The notes beneath the pieces were generated by a model. That model searched no databases, was not told the DNA's origin, and was given only the letters and a program-made list of their open reading frames with translations. Shown one piece after another: positions 9,076-18,048 of a DNA stretch of 61,084 bases. Each line of letters starts with the position of its first letter. The stretch's first letter is position 1. A program made the translations under genes and the position numbers. This stretch comes from Nonomuraea antri (GTDB lineage: Bacteria > Actinomycetota > Actinomycetes > Streptosporangiales > Streptosporangiaceae), in contig NZ_JABCPZ010000038.1 of assembly GCF_013283785.1 (NCBI RefSeq), forward strand, positions 1 through 61,084, given 5' to 3'.

Positions 9076-9973
9076 CCGCGACCTCCCTGAAGACGTCCTC
9101 GATGCGGTGGCGGCCCTGTTCCAGCCTGATCAGGCACAGGTCCAGGTCGACGGCGGCGTCGCGGACGGCGTCGAACGTCTCGGTGCCGGCCACCTCGACC
9201 AGCAGCAGCCGGCCGTGGGGGGTGACCCGCTGGCCCAGCTCGCGCAGCCGGTCGGCCAGGGCGTCGGTGCCCTCGTCGACCTCGACCGTGATCGTGGTGG
9301 TGGCCTGGGTGAACTCCGCGATCGCCGAGGAGCGCAGCAGCCGGCCGGCGTCGATGACGATGACGTGGTCGCAGATGCGTTCGAGCTCGCCGAGCAGGTG
9401 GGAGGTGACCAGGATGCTGATGCCGAACTCGGTGCCGATGCGCCTGATCAGCGCCAGCATCTCGTCGCGGCCGCGTGGGTCGAGGCCGTTCGTGGGCTCG
9501 TCCAGGAAGATCAGCTTGGGGTCGTGGACGAGCGCCTGCGCCAGCTTGACGCGCTGCTTCATGCCGGTGGAGTAGCCGCCGATCGCGCGGTAGCGCTCTT
9601 CGGCCAGCCCGACGTGGCGCAGCACGTCGGCGGCGCGCTCGCGGGCGGCGGTGCGCGGCAGCCCGGACATCTGGGCGAGGTGGACGACCAGCTCGGTGGC
9701 TGAGACGTCGGGCGGCAGGCACTCGTGCTCGGGCATGTAGCCGACGAGCCTGCGGATGTCGGCGCCGCGCGTGGTCACGTCGAGATCGAGCACGCGGGCG
9801 GCGCCTGCGGATGGCGGTAGCAGGCCGAGGAGGATCTTGATCAGCGTCGACTTGCCCGCGCCGTTCGCGCCGACCAGCCCGGTCACGCCGGGGCCCACGG
9901 CGACGGTGAGCTGATCGACGGCGGTGACGGTGGGGAATCGTTTGGTCAGCCCCTCGGTGGCGAGGATGTGCAT
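9068..9973 (-). CDS. ABC transporter ATP-binding protein
   Basis: 301 aa, first gene of the exporter operon. Walker A GANGAGKST, signature YSTGMKQRVK, Walker B LIFLDEPTNGLDP and H-loop VTSHLL are intact. The C-terminal part (residues ~215-301) is the regulatory extension typical of ABC-2 type ATPases. On the minus strand TAGGGT (9986-9981) ends 7 bases before the ATG, so the mRNA may be leaderless. It probably works with the permease at 8215-9075. Confidence 0.95.
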   Translation of the reverse strand: MHILATEGLTKRFPTVTAVDQLTVAVGPGVTGLVGANGAGKSTLIKILLGLLPPSAGAARVLDLDVTTRGADIRRLVGYMPEHECLPPDVSATELVVHLAQMSGLPRTAARERAADVLRHVGLAEERYRAIGGYSTGMKQRVKLAQALVHDPKLIFLDEPTNGLDPRGRDEMLALIRRIGTEFGISILVTSHLLGELERICDHVIVIDAGRLLRSSAIAEFTQATTTITVEVDEGTDALADRLRELGQRVTPHGRLLLVEVAGTETFDAVRDAAVDLDLCLIRLEQGRHRIEDVFREVAGV

Positions 9974-10013
9974 GATCTCGACCCTAGCCCCCGAGGTGTC
10001 GCCGCTGCCTCCG

Positions 10014-10982
10014 TCAAAAGGAGGAACGGCGTCCTACTTGAGGCCAGAATCTGCGCTGGATCAGCAGCGTGGCCGTGCCCGAGACGATCATGCCGAGGAT
10101 GTTCACCGCGAGCTGCGCGACCGACGCGGGCACCTCCGGCCAGGCGCCCAGCGCGAGCGCGACCGCCAGGTACCCGGCCGCGGGGACGGTGGTGACCGAG
10201 ATGAAGACGCCGATCAGCGAGGTCGACTTGCCGCCCGTGATCGACAGCACCCCGGCCACGCCGGCCAGCAGCGCCACGATGAACGACCAGCGGTCCGGCT
10301 TCACGATGAAGCTGACCTCCTGGTTGACCTCCAGGTTCGCGTGGCTGATCCAGCCCAGCCAGTGGGAGACCAGCGCGCAGGCGAAGGTGATCGCGATGGC
10401 CACGGTGAATCCGATCACCAGCGTCCTGAGCGCCTTGACGATCAGGTGCCACTGGCCGCCGAGCAGCCCGAAGCAGATGGCCGCGATCGCGCCGAACTCC
10501 GGGCCGAGCACCATGGCGCCGACGATCAGCACGGTCGAGTTCTGCAGCACGCCGATGCCCGCGAGCTGCGTGGCGATGGCCAGGAACGCCAGGTACGCCC
10601 AGGTGATGCGCGACTCGGCGTGCACCCGTTGAGACAGGTCCTCCCAGACGACGGTGTCGTCCGGGTCGCCGGGCGCCTCGTCGATCGCCTCGTCGGCGAC
10701 CTTGGACAGCGACAGGTCGACCTGCTCGACGGCGATCGAGCCCTCGTCCTCCAGCCACTTGAGCTTGCCGATCACCACGTTGCCCGACTCGCGGGCGATG
10801 TCGCACAGGATGACGTCGCCCCTGGGCTCCCTGGCCGCGCCCGGCAGGACGACGATGTTGGTGACGCCCTGGCATTCGTCCAGCACCGCCGTCACCTCGT
10901 CGGTGCGCGCCGCCGGGCTGATCAGTCGCAGATGTAGCACCCGGCCATTGTTGTCCATCGAACGTTGACCTGGCATTGACAT
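10014..10982 (-). CDS. DUF389 family membrane protein
   Basis: 322 aa. An N-terminal soluble domain (residues ~10-120, beginning LHLRLISPAARTDEVTAVLD) precedes about six helices. The membrane part carries the DUF389 signature ILIVGAMVLGPEFG-like sequence (here VLIVGAMVLGPEFGAI) and a second VFISVTTVPAAGYL segment. The family has no established activity; some authors suggest transport. Start is uncertain: ATG at 10982, 10976 and 10958 are in frame; the last lies 11 bases after an AGG. Its stop is 40 bases before the ABC operon. Confidence 0.85.
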   Translation of the reverse strand: MSMPGQRSMDNNGRVLHLRLISPAARTDEVTAVLDECQGVTNIVVLPGAAREPRGDVILCDIARESGNVVIGKLKWLEDEGSIAVEQVDLSLSKVADEAIDEAPGDPDDTVVWEDLSQRVHAESRITWAYLAFLAIATQLAGIGVLQNSTVLIVGAMVLGPEFGAIAAICFGLLGGQWHLIVKALRTLVIGFTVAIAITFACALVSHWLGWISHANLEVNQEVSFIVKPDRWSFIVALLAGVAGVLSITGGKSTSLIGVFISVTTVPAAGYLAVALALGAWPEVPASVAQLAVNILGMIVSGTATLLIQRRFWPQVGRRSSF

Positions 10983-11002
10983 GCGTCCGCCAGGCTGCCG
11001 GC

Positions 11003-11143
11003 ATGACTTCGTTCAAGTGCCACGATCACGGTGAGGACTGCTGGTTCGCCGACATCGACGACCAGGAGTGCGCGGGCAGGTTCGCGACCTACCTCTTCGA
11101 GGAGGCCTTCAGGTTCAGGTTCGGCGCAGCCGTACCCGCCTGA
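11003..11143 (+). CDS. Probable small protein of 46 aa, unknown function
   Basis: A short frame beginning [20 protein letters not shown] and ending at a TGA at 11141. I call it a gene because about 40 of 45 codons end in G or C, it contains three Cys, and many acidic and aromatic residues rather than the Arg/Pro/Ala mix of shadow frames. It fills the gap between divergent DUF389 and coaA and its last 29 bases overlap the 3' end of coaA tail to tail. AGG lies about 11 bases before the ATG. No family recognised. Confidence 0.5.
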   Translation: MTSFKCHDHGEDCWFADIDDQECAGRFATYLFEEAFRFRFGAAVPA

Positions 11144-12032
11144 CGGAGTGGTCGGAGCCCTTCTGCAGCACGAGGTCGGCCCGGCCGCGGGTGGGCGCGA
11201 TGTTCTCGATGAGGTTGCGCTCGTTGATGTCGCGCCAGACGTTCACCGCGAAGTCCGTGGCCTCCTCGTACGACAGCTCGGCGATGTACTTGAAGTACGA
11301 CTTCGGGTCCTCGAACGCGGTGCGCCTGAGCTTGTGGAAGCGTTCGACGTACCAGGTGCGGATGTCCTCGACCTTGGCGTCGACGTAGATGGAGAAGTCG
11401 AAGTAGTCGTTGACCGCCAGGGAGGTGGGCGGGGCGGGCTGGAGGACGTTGAGCCCTTCGATGATCAAGATATCCGGGCTTTTCACGACTTGTTTCGCGC
11501 TGGGGACTATGTCGTATTCGAGGTGGCTGTAGACCGGCGCCGGCACCTCCGGCGTCCCCGCCTTCACCTCCGCCACGAACCTGACCAGCGCCCTGCGGTC
11601 ATAGCTCTCGGGGAAGCCCTTGCGATGCATGATCCCCTTGGCCTCCAGCACCGCGTTCGGGTAGAGGAAGCTGTCGGTGGTGATCAGCTCCACGTGCGGA
11701 TGCTCGGGCCAGCGGGCCAGCAGCGTGTGCAGCAACCGCGCCGTCGTCGACTTCCCGACCGCGACGCTGCCCGCGATGCCCAGAATGTACGGCACCCGCC
11801 GCTCGGCGTTGCCCAGGAAGGCGCTCAGCACGCTGCTGCGCTGCTTGGACCCGGTGAAGTGCAGGTTCAGCAGCCGGGTCAGCGGGAGGTAGATGTCGGT
11901 GACTTCGGTGAGGTCGATGGGGTCGTCGACGCCCCGCAGCTCTTCCAGCTCGTCTGCGGTGAGAGTCAAGGGCGTGTTCTTGCGGAGTTCGCTCCACCGC
12001 TCCCTGCTCAGTTCCACGTAGCCGTTGTTCAC
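11115..12032 (-). CDS. coaA: Type I pantothenate kinase
   Basis: 305 aa. Phosphorylates pantothenate, the first step of coenzyme A synthesis. The P-loop [12 protein letters not shown] lies at about residue 95; [28 protein letters not shown] and [10 protein letters not shown] are the other PanK-I signatures. Length is typical. GTG start at 12032 overlaps the stop of the upstream membrane protein gene (GTGA), so the two form an operon. Confidence 0.97.
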   Translation of the reverse strand: MNNGYVELSRERWSELRKNTPLTLTADELEELRGVDDPIDLTEVTDIYLPLTRLLNLHFTGSKQRSSVLSAFLGNAERRVPYILGIAGSVAVGKSTTARLLHTLLARWPEHPHVELITTDSFLYPNAVLEAKGIMHRKGFPESYDRRALVRFVAEVKAGTPEVPAPVYSHLEYDIVPSAKQVVKSPDILIIEGLNVLQPAPPTSLAVNDYFDFSIYVDAKVEDIRTWYVERFHKLRRTAFEDPKSYFKYIAELSYEEATDFAVNVWRDINERNLIENIAPTRGRADLVLQKGSDHSVRRVRLRRT

Positions 12033-12781
12033 CTAGGCAGCGTAGCGATGAGGGACAAACTCGATCTTGGCCGGGTGGCCACGTACCAGGCGGACCAGAC
12101 CAGCGCGGCGAACAGCAGCCCCATCAGGTCGACGTTGACGCCCGGGTCGGACGCGCCGGGCGGGAACCGCAGGGAGCCGGCCGCGATGAGGAAGATCGGG
12201 CCGCCGGCGGCCAGGACGAGCAGGCTGCGCGTCCTGGTGGCGACGTGGGCGGCCAGGACGTCCTCGGCGGCCTCCGGGGCCGGCTGACGGGCGATCGCGA
12301 ACTGGAGCGCCACCGAGGCCAGCGTCAGCACGGCCGCCGCCCGCGCGCTCGGACCCCAGGGCGCCACCAGCGTGACCAGCGCGCCCGCCACCGCACCCAC
12401 GGACATGACCACGGCGGGCCAGGACAGGCAGTCGTGCGGCCGCAGCGGGAGCGGCGTGCCACGCCACCGCAGCATGCGGACCTCGGCCAGCATCACGCCC
12501 AGATACCAGGCGGCGAACGGCAACTGGAAGGTGAGGGAGTAACGGCCCTGCGGGATCGTCAGCGCGAAATGGACACAGAATCCCGCGGCCAGCGCGGCCG
12601 CTCGCCAGCGACGCGTCCGGCCCAGATACGTGAGCACGTGGGGGCCGTTCTCCAGGGTGATGTCCAGCAGATGATGCCGTACGAACCGGTCGAGCCTGCG
12701 GCGTTTGACGGCGCCGCACGTGCCGGCGGCGACGGCGATCGTGACGGCCATGGCCAATCCCAGAAAGAAAGTGCTCTCCAT
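12029..12781 (-). CDS. Polytopic membrane protein of unknown function
   Basis: 250 aa with about six hydrophobic segments (residues ~5-24, ~60-78, ~85-100, ~122-145, ~148-165, ~190-208 and ~225-240). The cytoplasmic loop after the first segment is strongly basic ([15 protein letters not shown]). No catalytic motif seen. Translationally coupled to coaA by a 4-base overlap and divergent from the plus-strand gene at 12813, sharing a short intergenic region with two TGATCA palindromes (12794-12799, 12805-12810). Confidence 0.7.
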   Translation of the reverse strand: MESTFFLGLAMAVTIAVAAGTCGAVKRRRLDRFVRHHLLDITLENGPHVLTYLGRTRRWRAAALAAGFCVHFALTIPQGRYSLTFQLPFAAWYLGVMLAEVRMLRWRGTPLPLRPHDCLSWPAVVMSVGAVAGALVTLVAPWGPSARAAAVLTLASVALQFAIARQPAPEAAEDVLAAHVATRTRSLLVLAAGGPIFLIAAGSLRFPPGASDPGVNVDLMGLLFAALVWSAWYVATRPRSSLSLIATLPR

Positions 12782-12812
12782 GGCCCTCTTTTCTGATCAA
12801 ATGCTGATCATT

Positions 12813-13460
12813 ATGTATCTCAGGAACGAGGTCTGGTGGGCATTGGACCACCGGGCGGGCCGCCCGGGCCCGATGGCCAAACTCGCCGTCGGGTTCCTGG
12901 TCGTGGTGCTGTTCGCCGCCATGCTCACCGGCAAGGAACTGTGGGCGCGCGGTTACGGGCGGGCCATGTTGTCGGCGGACCCCATGTCGGCCGATTTCCA
13001 CGCGCTGGCGGAACGCAGCGCCTTGCTGGTCACCCGCGGGAAGAAGCGGCCCAGGGAATTCATCTACGCCTTCTCCGTCTACAACGCCGGAGAGCCGGAT
13101 TTACACATCGTCTCGGCCGGGCGGAGCGGCCCAGGGCTGCGACTGCTGGGGGTCAAAGTCGATTACCGGAATCTGCTCGACGACTATCGGCCGTTCGAGA
13201 GCGAGGGCCTGCCCGCCGTACTGAAGGCCCGTGAACACGTCATCGTCTTTCTGCGCTATCGCGTCACCGACTGCTCGCGAGTGCCGAAGGGGGTGTGGCC
13301 GGTGCCGTTCACCGTGGAGCACGCGCTGGGCGCCGCGATCGTGGACATCGAACCGGCGCCCGAGGCCGTGGACGTCCCCGACGGCCAGGGGTACACGATC
13401 GCGCACGGCGCGCCGTACATGGTGGAGTGGCAGAAGTGGGCGGCCTGCGGGAAGCACTGA
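12813..13460 (+). CDS. Membrane-anchored protein of unknown function
   Basis: About 215 aa from the ATG at 12813; ATG at 12801 or 12873 are alternatives and no good ribosome site decides between them. One helix near the N-terminus (KLAVGFLVVVLFAAMLTG) is followed by an outer domain with strand-rich text (EFIYAFSVYNAGEPDLHIVS, HVIVFLRYRVTDCSRVPKGV) and two Cys. This reads like an immunoglobulin-like extracellular domain, but I recognise no family. Divergent from the coaA operon. Confidence 0.65.
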   Translation: MYLRNEVWWALDHRAGRPGPMAKLAVGFLVVVLFAAMLTGKELWARGYGRAMLSADPMSADFHALAERSALLVTRGKKRPREFIYAFSVYNAGEPDLHIVSAGRSGPGLRLLGVKVDYRNLLDDYRPFESEGLPAVLKAREHVIVFLRYRVTDCSRVPKGVWPVPFTVEHALGAAIVDIEPAPEAVDVPDGQGYTIAHGAPYMVEWQKWAACGKH

Positions 13461-13591
13461 ATCCACAGCCTGTGGACAAAGACGTGGGATTACCGAGACC
13501 TTGTTCGGGGAAAGGCAGTGGTCTTGGGGAATTCCGGTGAGGACGACGACCGGGCGGCTACTGTGCGAGATGTAGCGCCTTGGGAGGTCTT

Positions 13592-15007
13592 GTGGACCGT
13601 CGTCGCTTTTTGCGGGCTCTCGCCACCGCCGGGGTCGGCGGCCCGTTCGCAGGGGTCGCCTGCGCGGCCGAGCGCGGCGGCGCCCAGCCCGTTCCCGGCG
13701 GCTACGGGCCGCTGCGCGCGGTCGAGGACGAACGCGACGGACGCGTACGCCTGCGCCTGCCCGACGGCTTTCGCTACCGCTCGTTCAGCATGGCCGGCGA
13801 CGAGTTCACCACCGGCGGCGAGGTGCCCGGCAGGCACGACGGCATGGCCGCGTTCCCCGGTCCGGACGGCAGCGCGATCCTGGTGCGCAACCACGAGGTG
13901 AACGGCCCCGTCGGGGCGTTCGGCGACCGGCGGCGGGCCTACGACCCGATGGCCGGCGGCGGCACGTCCACGCTGCGCGTCACCAGGTACGGCGAACTGC
14001 TCGACAGCAGGCCCTCGCTGACCGGCACCATGATGAACTGCTCCGGCGGCCCGATGCCCTGGGGAGCCTGGCTGACCTGCGAGGAGACGGTCAACGGCCC
14101 CGACGTGGGCGACGACTTCTCCGGCGGGGACAACGCCAGGCTCAAGGAGAAGCACGGCTACGTCTTCGAGGTGCCACTCACCGGCCGCGCCACCGCCGAG
14201 CCGATCAGGGCGGCCGGGCGGTTCGCGCACGAATCGGCCGCCTTCGACCCGTCGTCCGGCGCGGTCTACCTGACCGAGGACAACTTCGCCTTCCCCTCAG
14301 GGTTCTACCGCTACCTGCCGCCCCAGCACCCCATGCGGGCCGAGCGGTTGCTCGACGGCGGCAGGCTGCAGATGCTCGCGATCAAGGGCGCGCCGCGCAC
14401 CGACCTGTCCGGCCGGCAGCGGCTCGGCAGGACCTACCCGGTGCGCTGGGTGGACGTCGACGACCCCGACCCGTCGTTCACCGGCAGGCCGGCCAACGAG
14501 ACGGCCGTCCAGGCGGTGGGCAGGCAGGGCCGGGCGGCGGGCGCGGCGATCTTCTCGCGGCTCGAAGGCGCGGTGCACCACCGGGGCACGATCTACTTCG
14601 TCTCCACTCAGGGCGGCGCCGCCGCGCCGGGCGACGAGCCGCCGCCGTCGGGGTTCGGCGAGGGCCGCGGCCAGGTCTGGGCCTACGACACGCGCGGGAA
14701 CGAGCTCAAGCTCGTCTACGCCTCGCCTCGCGCCGCCGTGCTCGACCTGCCCGACAACATAACCGTCAGCAACCGGGGCACGCTCGTGCTGTGCGAGGAC
14801 GGCGACGGCCACAACCACCTGCGCGGCCTCACCACGACGGGGGAGATCTTCGACTTCTGCCGGCTCGAACCCGTGCCCGGCGACGCCGGCGCCGAGTTCG
14901 CCGGCGCCACGTTCGGCCCAGGCGGGCACACCCTGTACGTCAACGTCCAGTCCAAGCGCGGCACCTCGTTCGCCATCTGGGGCCCGTGGAACCGCGGCCT
15001 GTTCTGA
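13592..15007 (+). CDS. PhoX-family (DUF839) phosphatase, Tat-exported
   Basis: 471 aa from the GTG at 13592, chosen because GGGAGG (13582-13587) lies just upstream and it yields a Tat signal: DRRRFLRALATAG. The mature part carries PhoX features: RNHEV near residue 95, WGAWLTCEE, FAHESAAFDP, YLTEDN, and the C-terminal LPDNITVSNRGTLVLCEDGDG and GATFGPGGHTLYVNVQ blocks. PhoX enzymes are secreted Ca/Fe-dependent alkaline phosphatases; activity here is inferred from family. Stands alone before acpS. Confidence 0.9.
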   Translation: MDRRRFLRALATAGVGGPFAGVACAAERGGAQPVPGGYGPLRAVEDERDGRVRLRLPDGFRYRSFSMAGDEFTTGGEVPGRHDGMAAFPGPDGSAILVRNHEVNGPVGAFGDRRRAYDPMAGGGTSTLRVTRYGELLDSRPSLTGTMMNCSGGPMPWGAWLTCEETVNGPDVGDDFSGGDNARLKEKHGYVFEVPLTGRATAEPIRAAGRFAHESAAFDPSSGAVYLTEDNFAFPSGFYRYLPPQHPMRAERLLDGGRLQMLAIKGAPRTDLSGRQRLGRTYPVRWVDVDDPDPSFTGRPANETAVQAVGRQGRAAGAAIFSRLEGAVHHRGTIYFVSTQGGAAAPGDEPPPSGFGEGRGQVWAYDTRGNELKLVYASPRAAVLDLPDNITVSNRGTLVLCEDGDGHNHLRGLTTTGEIFDFCRLEPVPGDAGAEFAGATFGPGGHTLYVNVQSKRGTSFAIWGPWNRGLF

Positions 15008-15031
15008 TCCCGCAGGCCGTAGCCTGGGGAG

Positions 15032-15382
15032 ATGATCCTGGGCATCGGGGTGGACCTCGTGGACATCGACCGCTTCGGCAAGGCGCTCGCGCGCACGCCG
15101 CATCTGCGTGAGCGGCTGTTCACCGAGGTGGAGAAGGATCTGCCGGTGCACTCGCTGGCGGCCAGGTTCGCCGCCAAGGAGGCGGTGGCCAAGGCGCTCG
15201 GCGCGCCCGATGGGCTGGGCCACCTGGAGGCCGAGGTGCGCTGCGACGAGCTGGGCAAACCCGAGCTGCGCGTCACGGGCAACGTGGCCGAGGTGGCCTA
15301 CGGCCTCGGCGTCAAGCGCTGGCACGTCTCGCTCAGCCACGACGGCGGCATGGCCGTGGCTTATGTGATCGCGGAGGGATAG
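15032..15382 (+). CDS. acpS: Holo-[acyl-carrier-protein] synthase
   Basis: 116 aa, normal AcpS length. Transfers the phosphopantetheine arm of CoA to a serine of acyl carrier proteins. [10 protein letters not shown] carries the metal-binding Asp and [12 protein letters not shown] the second metal ligand Glu and the catalytic Lys; [15 protein letters not shown] closes the fold. TAGCCT (15020-15025) ends exactly 6 bases before the ATG, so the mRNA is probably leaderless. nnr follows 9 bases later. Confidence 0.96.
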   Translation: MILGIGVDLVDIDRFGKALARTPHLRERLFTEVEKDLPVHSLAARFAAKEAVAKALGAPDGLGHLEAEVRCDELGKPELRVTGNVAEVAYGLGVKRWHVSLSHDGGMAVAYVIAEG

Positions 15383-15391
15383 CTTCGGATC

Positions 15392-16861
15392 ATGCGCACT
15401 GCCTACACCGCCGACCAGATCCGCGGCGCTGAACGCACGCTGATGGCCAGGCTGCCCGAGGGCACGCTGATGCAACGCGCCGCCGCCGGACTGGCCGCCG
15501 TCTGCGCGCAGTCGCTGGGCAAGGTGTACGGCACGCGCGTCGTCCTGCTGGTGGGCAGCGGCGACAACGGCGGCGACGCGCTCTACGCGGGAGCCCTGCT
15601 GGCCAGGCGCGGAGCCAGGGTCGGCGCGGTGCTCGCCGGGAGCAGGACCCACGAGGCGGGGCTGAACGCGTTCCTGGCCGCCGGCGGCCGCGTGTCGAGC
15701 GCCGCCGAGCTCGACCGCGCCGACCTGGTCGTCGACGGGCTGGTCGGCATCGGCGCGACGGGCGCGCTACGCGAGCCGTACCGGGAGATCGTGCGGACCG
15801 CCAACGACGCGACGGCGCCCGTCGTGGCGGTCGACGTGCCCAGCGGCGTCGACGCGAGCACCGGAGTCGTGGCCGGCGCGGCCGTCGTGGCGGCCACCAC
15901 CGTCACCATGGGCGCCTACAAGACGGGCCTGCTGGTCGATCCCGGCGCCGGGCACGCGGGCCGCGTCGAGCTGGTCGACATCGGGCTCGGCCCGTACCTG
16001 CCCGAGCCCGACGTCGTGGCGCTGACCGGCGACGACGTCGACGACCTGCTGCCCACGCCGGGCGCGGAGTCCGACAAGTACCGGCGCGGCGTGCTCGGCG
16101 TCGCGGCCGGCAGCGACCTGTACACCGGCGCCGCGGTGCTGGCCGTCGGCGGCGGGCTGCGGGCCGGCGCGGGCATGGTCCGCTACGCCGGCCCGAGCCA
16201 CCCCGTCGCGCAGGTGCGCGCGCACTGGCCGGAAGTGGTCATCACCGAGCTGGACGAACCGTCCATCGAGCACGTCGGCCGGGTGCAGGCCTGGGTGCTC
16301 GGCCCCGGCCTCGGCACCGGGCGATGGGCGCACGAGCTGGCCGCCCGGGTGCTCGGCTCCGACGTTCCAGTGCTGATCGACGCCGACGGGCTGAGCCTGG
16401 TCGCCAAGGACCGCTCGCTGCTGCGCCGCCGCGCCCCCGTGCTGATCACGCCGCACGCGGGCGAGCTGGCCAGGCTCATCAAGGCCGACCGCGACCAGAT
16501 CGAGGCCGCCAGGCTGGAGCACGCGCGCCGGGCGGCGGCGGAGATGGGCGTCACCGTGCTGCTCAAGGGCTCGACCACGGTGGTGGCCGAGGAGTCGCGG
16601 CCGGTGCGGGTCAACGAGACGGGCACGCCGTGGCTGGCCTCCGGCGGCACCGGCGACGTGCTGTCCGGCGTGGCCGGGGCGCTGCTGGCCCAGGGCATGA
16701 GCTGTTACGACGCGGCGTCGTGCGCGGCCTACCTGCACGGGCTGGCCGGGCGCGCCGCGGCCGACGGCGCGCCGCTCACCGCGGCCGGCGTGGCCGCCGC
16801 CGTGCCCGCCGCGATCAGGGTCGTGCGTGGTAATTCACACTCGACCACGTGGGGGAGCTGA
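15392..16861 (+). CDS. nnr: Bifunctional NAD(P)H-hydrate epimerase / ADP-dependent NAD(P)H-hydrate dehydratase
   Basis: 489 aa. Repairs hydrated NAD(P)H. The N-terminal YjeF-type epimerase domain (residues ~1-215) has VLLVGSGDNGGDALYAG and VAVDVPSGVDASTG. The C-terminal ribokinase-like dehydratase (residues ~225-480) has KYRRGVLGVAAGS, PVLIDADGL, LITPHAGELARL and the anion hole GGTGDVLSGVAGALLAQG. TAGCTT (15380-15385), overlapping the acpS stop, ends 6 bases before the ATG, suggesting an extra leaderless start. alr follows after 12 bases. Confidence 0.96.
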   Translation: MRTAYTADQIRGAERTLMARLPEGTLMQRAAAGLAAVCAQSLGKVYGTRVVLLVGSGDNGGDALYAGALLARRGARVGAVLAGSRTHEAGLNAFLAAGGRVSSAAELDRADLVVDGLVGIGATGALREPYREIVRTANDATAPVVAVDVPSGVDASTGVVAGAAVVAATTVTMGAYKTGLLVDPGAGHAGRVELVDIGLGPYLPEPDVVALTGDDVDDLLPTPGAESDKYRRGVLGVAAGSDLYTGAAVLAVGGGLRAGAGMVRYAGPSHPVAQVRAHWPEVVITELDEPSIEHVGRVQAWVLGPGLGTGRWAHELAARVLGSDVPVLIDADGLSLVAKDRSLLRRRAPVLITPHAGELARLIKADRDQIEAARLEHARRAAAEMGVTVLLKGSTTVVAEESRPVRVNETGTPWLASGGTGDVLSGVAGALLAQGMSCYDAASCAAYLHGLAGRAAADGAPLTAAGVAAAVPAAIRVVRGNSHSTTWGS

Positions 16862-16873
16862 CAGACTAGAAGG

Positions 16874-18001
16874 ATGTACTCCCCGATGGCGACGCCCGCC
16901 GAGGCGCGGGTCGATCTGGGCGCGATCAGGTACAACGTGGCGCTGCTGAAGGAACGGGCGGGCGGCGCCGAGCTGATGGGCGCCGTCAAGGCCGACGCCT
17001 ACGGCCACGGGCTGGTGCCCGCGGCCAAGGCCGTGCTCGAAGGGGGTGCGAGCAGGCTGGGCACCGCGTTCGTCAGGGAGGCGCTGGCGCTGCGCGAGGC
17101 CGGCGTCACCGCGCCGGTCCTGGCCTGGCTGCTCACGCCGGGCGAGCCGCTCGAACGCGCGCTGCTGGCCGACGTCGAGCTGTCGGCGTCGTCGGTGGGC
17201 CTGCTCGACGAGATCGCCGCCGCCGCGCGCGCCACCGGCCGCACCGCCGGCGTGCACCTGGAGGCCGACAGCGGCATGGGCAGGGGCGGCGCGCCGCCCA
17301 CCGCCTGGCCGGGGCTGCTGGCCAGGGCGATGGAACTGCGGGCCGAAGGCGTCATCGAGGTCGTCGGGCTGTGGTCGCACTTCGCCTGCTCCGACATTCC
17401 CCGCCATCCGGCGATCGAGCAGCAGCTCGAAACGTTCGAGACCGCGCTGAAGCTGGCCGAGCAGGCGGGGGCCGCCGGTTCCCACGTGATCAGGCACCTG
17501 GCCAACTCGGCCGCCATACTCGACGTGCCCGCCGCCCGTTTCGACCTGGTCAGGCCGGGCATCGCCATGTACGGCCTGAGCCCCATCCCCGAGCTGGGCG
17601 ATTTCGGGCTGCGGCCGGCGATGACGCTGGTGGCGAAGGTGGCGCTGGTCAAGCGGGTGCCCGAGGGCTCGGGGGTGTCGTACGGGCACCTGTACGTCAC
17701 GGACCACGAGACCACGCTCGGCCTGATCCCGCTCGGCTACGCCGACGGCATACTCAGGCACGCCACCGGCAGGGCCGAGGTGCTGGCGGGCGGCCGCCGG
17801 CGGAAGATCGCCGGCCGGGTGTGCATGGACCAGTTCGTGATCGACATGGGGGACGACCCGCTGTCGCCAGGCGACGAGGTCGTGCTGTTCGGGCCGGGCG
17901 ACCAGGGCGAGCCGACCGCTCAGGAATGGGCGGATACCCTCGGCACGATCACGCATGAGATCGTGACCAGGATCGGTTCGAGGGTGCCACGGGTCTACTG
18001 A
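16874..18001 (+). CDS. alr: Alanine racemase
   Basis: 375 aa. PLP-dependent conversion of L-alanine to D-alanine for peptidoglycan. The PLP lysine is in GAVKADAYGHG (residue ~39), the catalytic tyrosine in GVSYGHLYVT (residue ~274), and GRVCMDQFVIDMG and the C-terminal TLGTITHEIVTRIGSRVPRVY are conserved. AGAAGG just before the ATG acts as ribosome site; ATG at 16886 is an alternative start. Follows nnr by 12 bases. Confidence 0.97.
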   Translation: MYSPMATPAEARVDLGAIRYNVALLKERAGGAELMGAVKADAYGHGLVPAAKAVLEGGASRLGTAFVREALALREAGVTAPVLAWLLTPGEPLERALLADVELSASSVGLLDEIAAAARATGRTAGVHLEADSGMGRGGAPPTAWPGLLARAMELRAEGVIEVVGLWSHFACSDIPRHPAIEQQLETFETALKLAEQAGAAGSHVIRHLANSAAILDVPAARFDLVRPGIAMYGLSPIPELGDFGLRPAMTLVAKVALVKRVPEGSGVSYGHLYVTDHETTLGLIPLGYADGILRHATGRAEVLAGGRRRKIAGRVCMDQFVIDMGDDPLSPGDEVVLFGPGDQGEPTAQEWADTLGTITHEIVTRIGSRVPRVY

Positions 18002-18048
18002 CCTCGCCCCGGAGCGGCAGCGGGCATGAGCGGAGAAGGATCGGGGAC

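Noticed and set aside
12794..12810. Two TGATCA palindromes between divergent membrane genes considered as an operator
   Set aside because: The sites are only 6 bases long and no regulator gene is next to them; too weak to claim.
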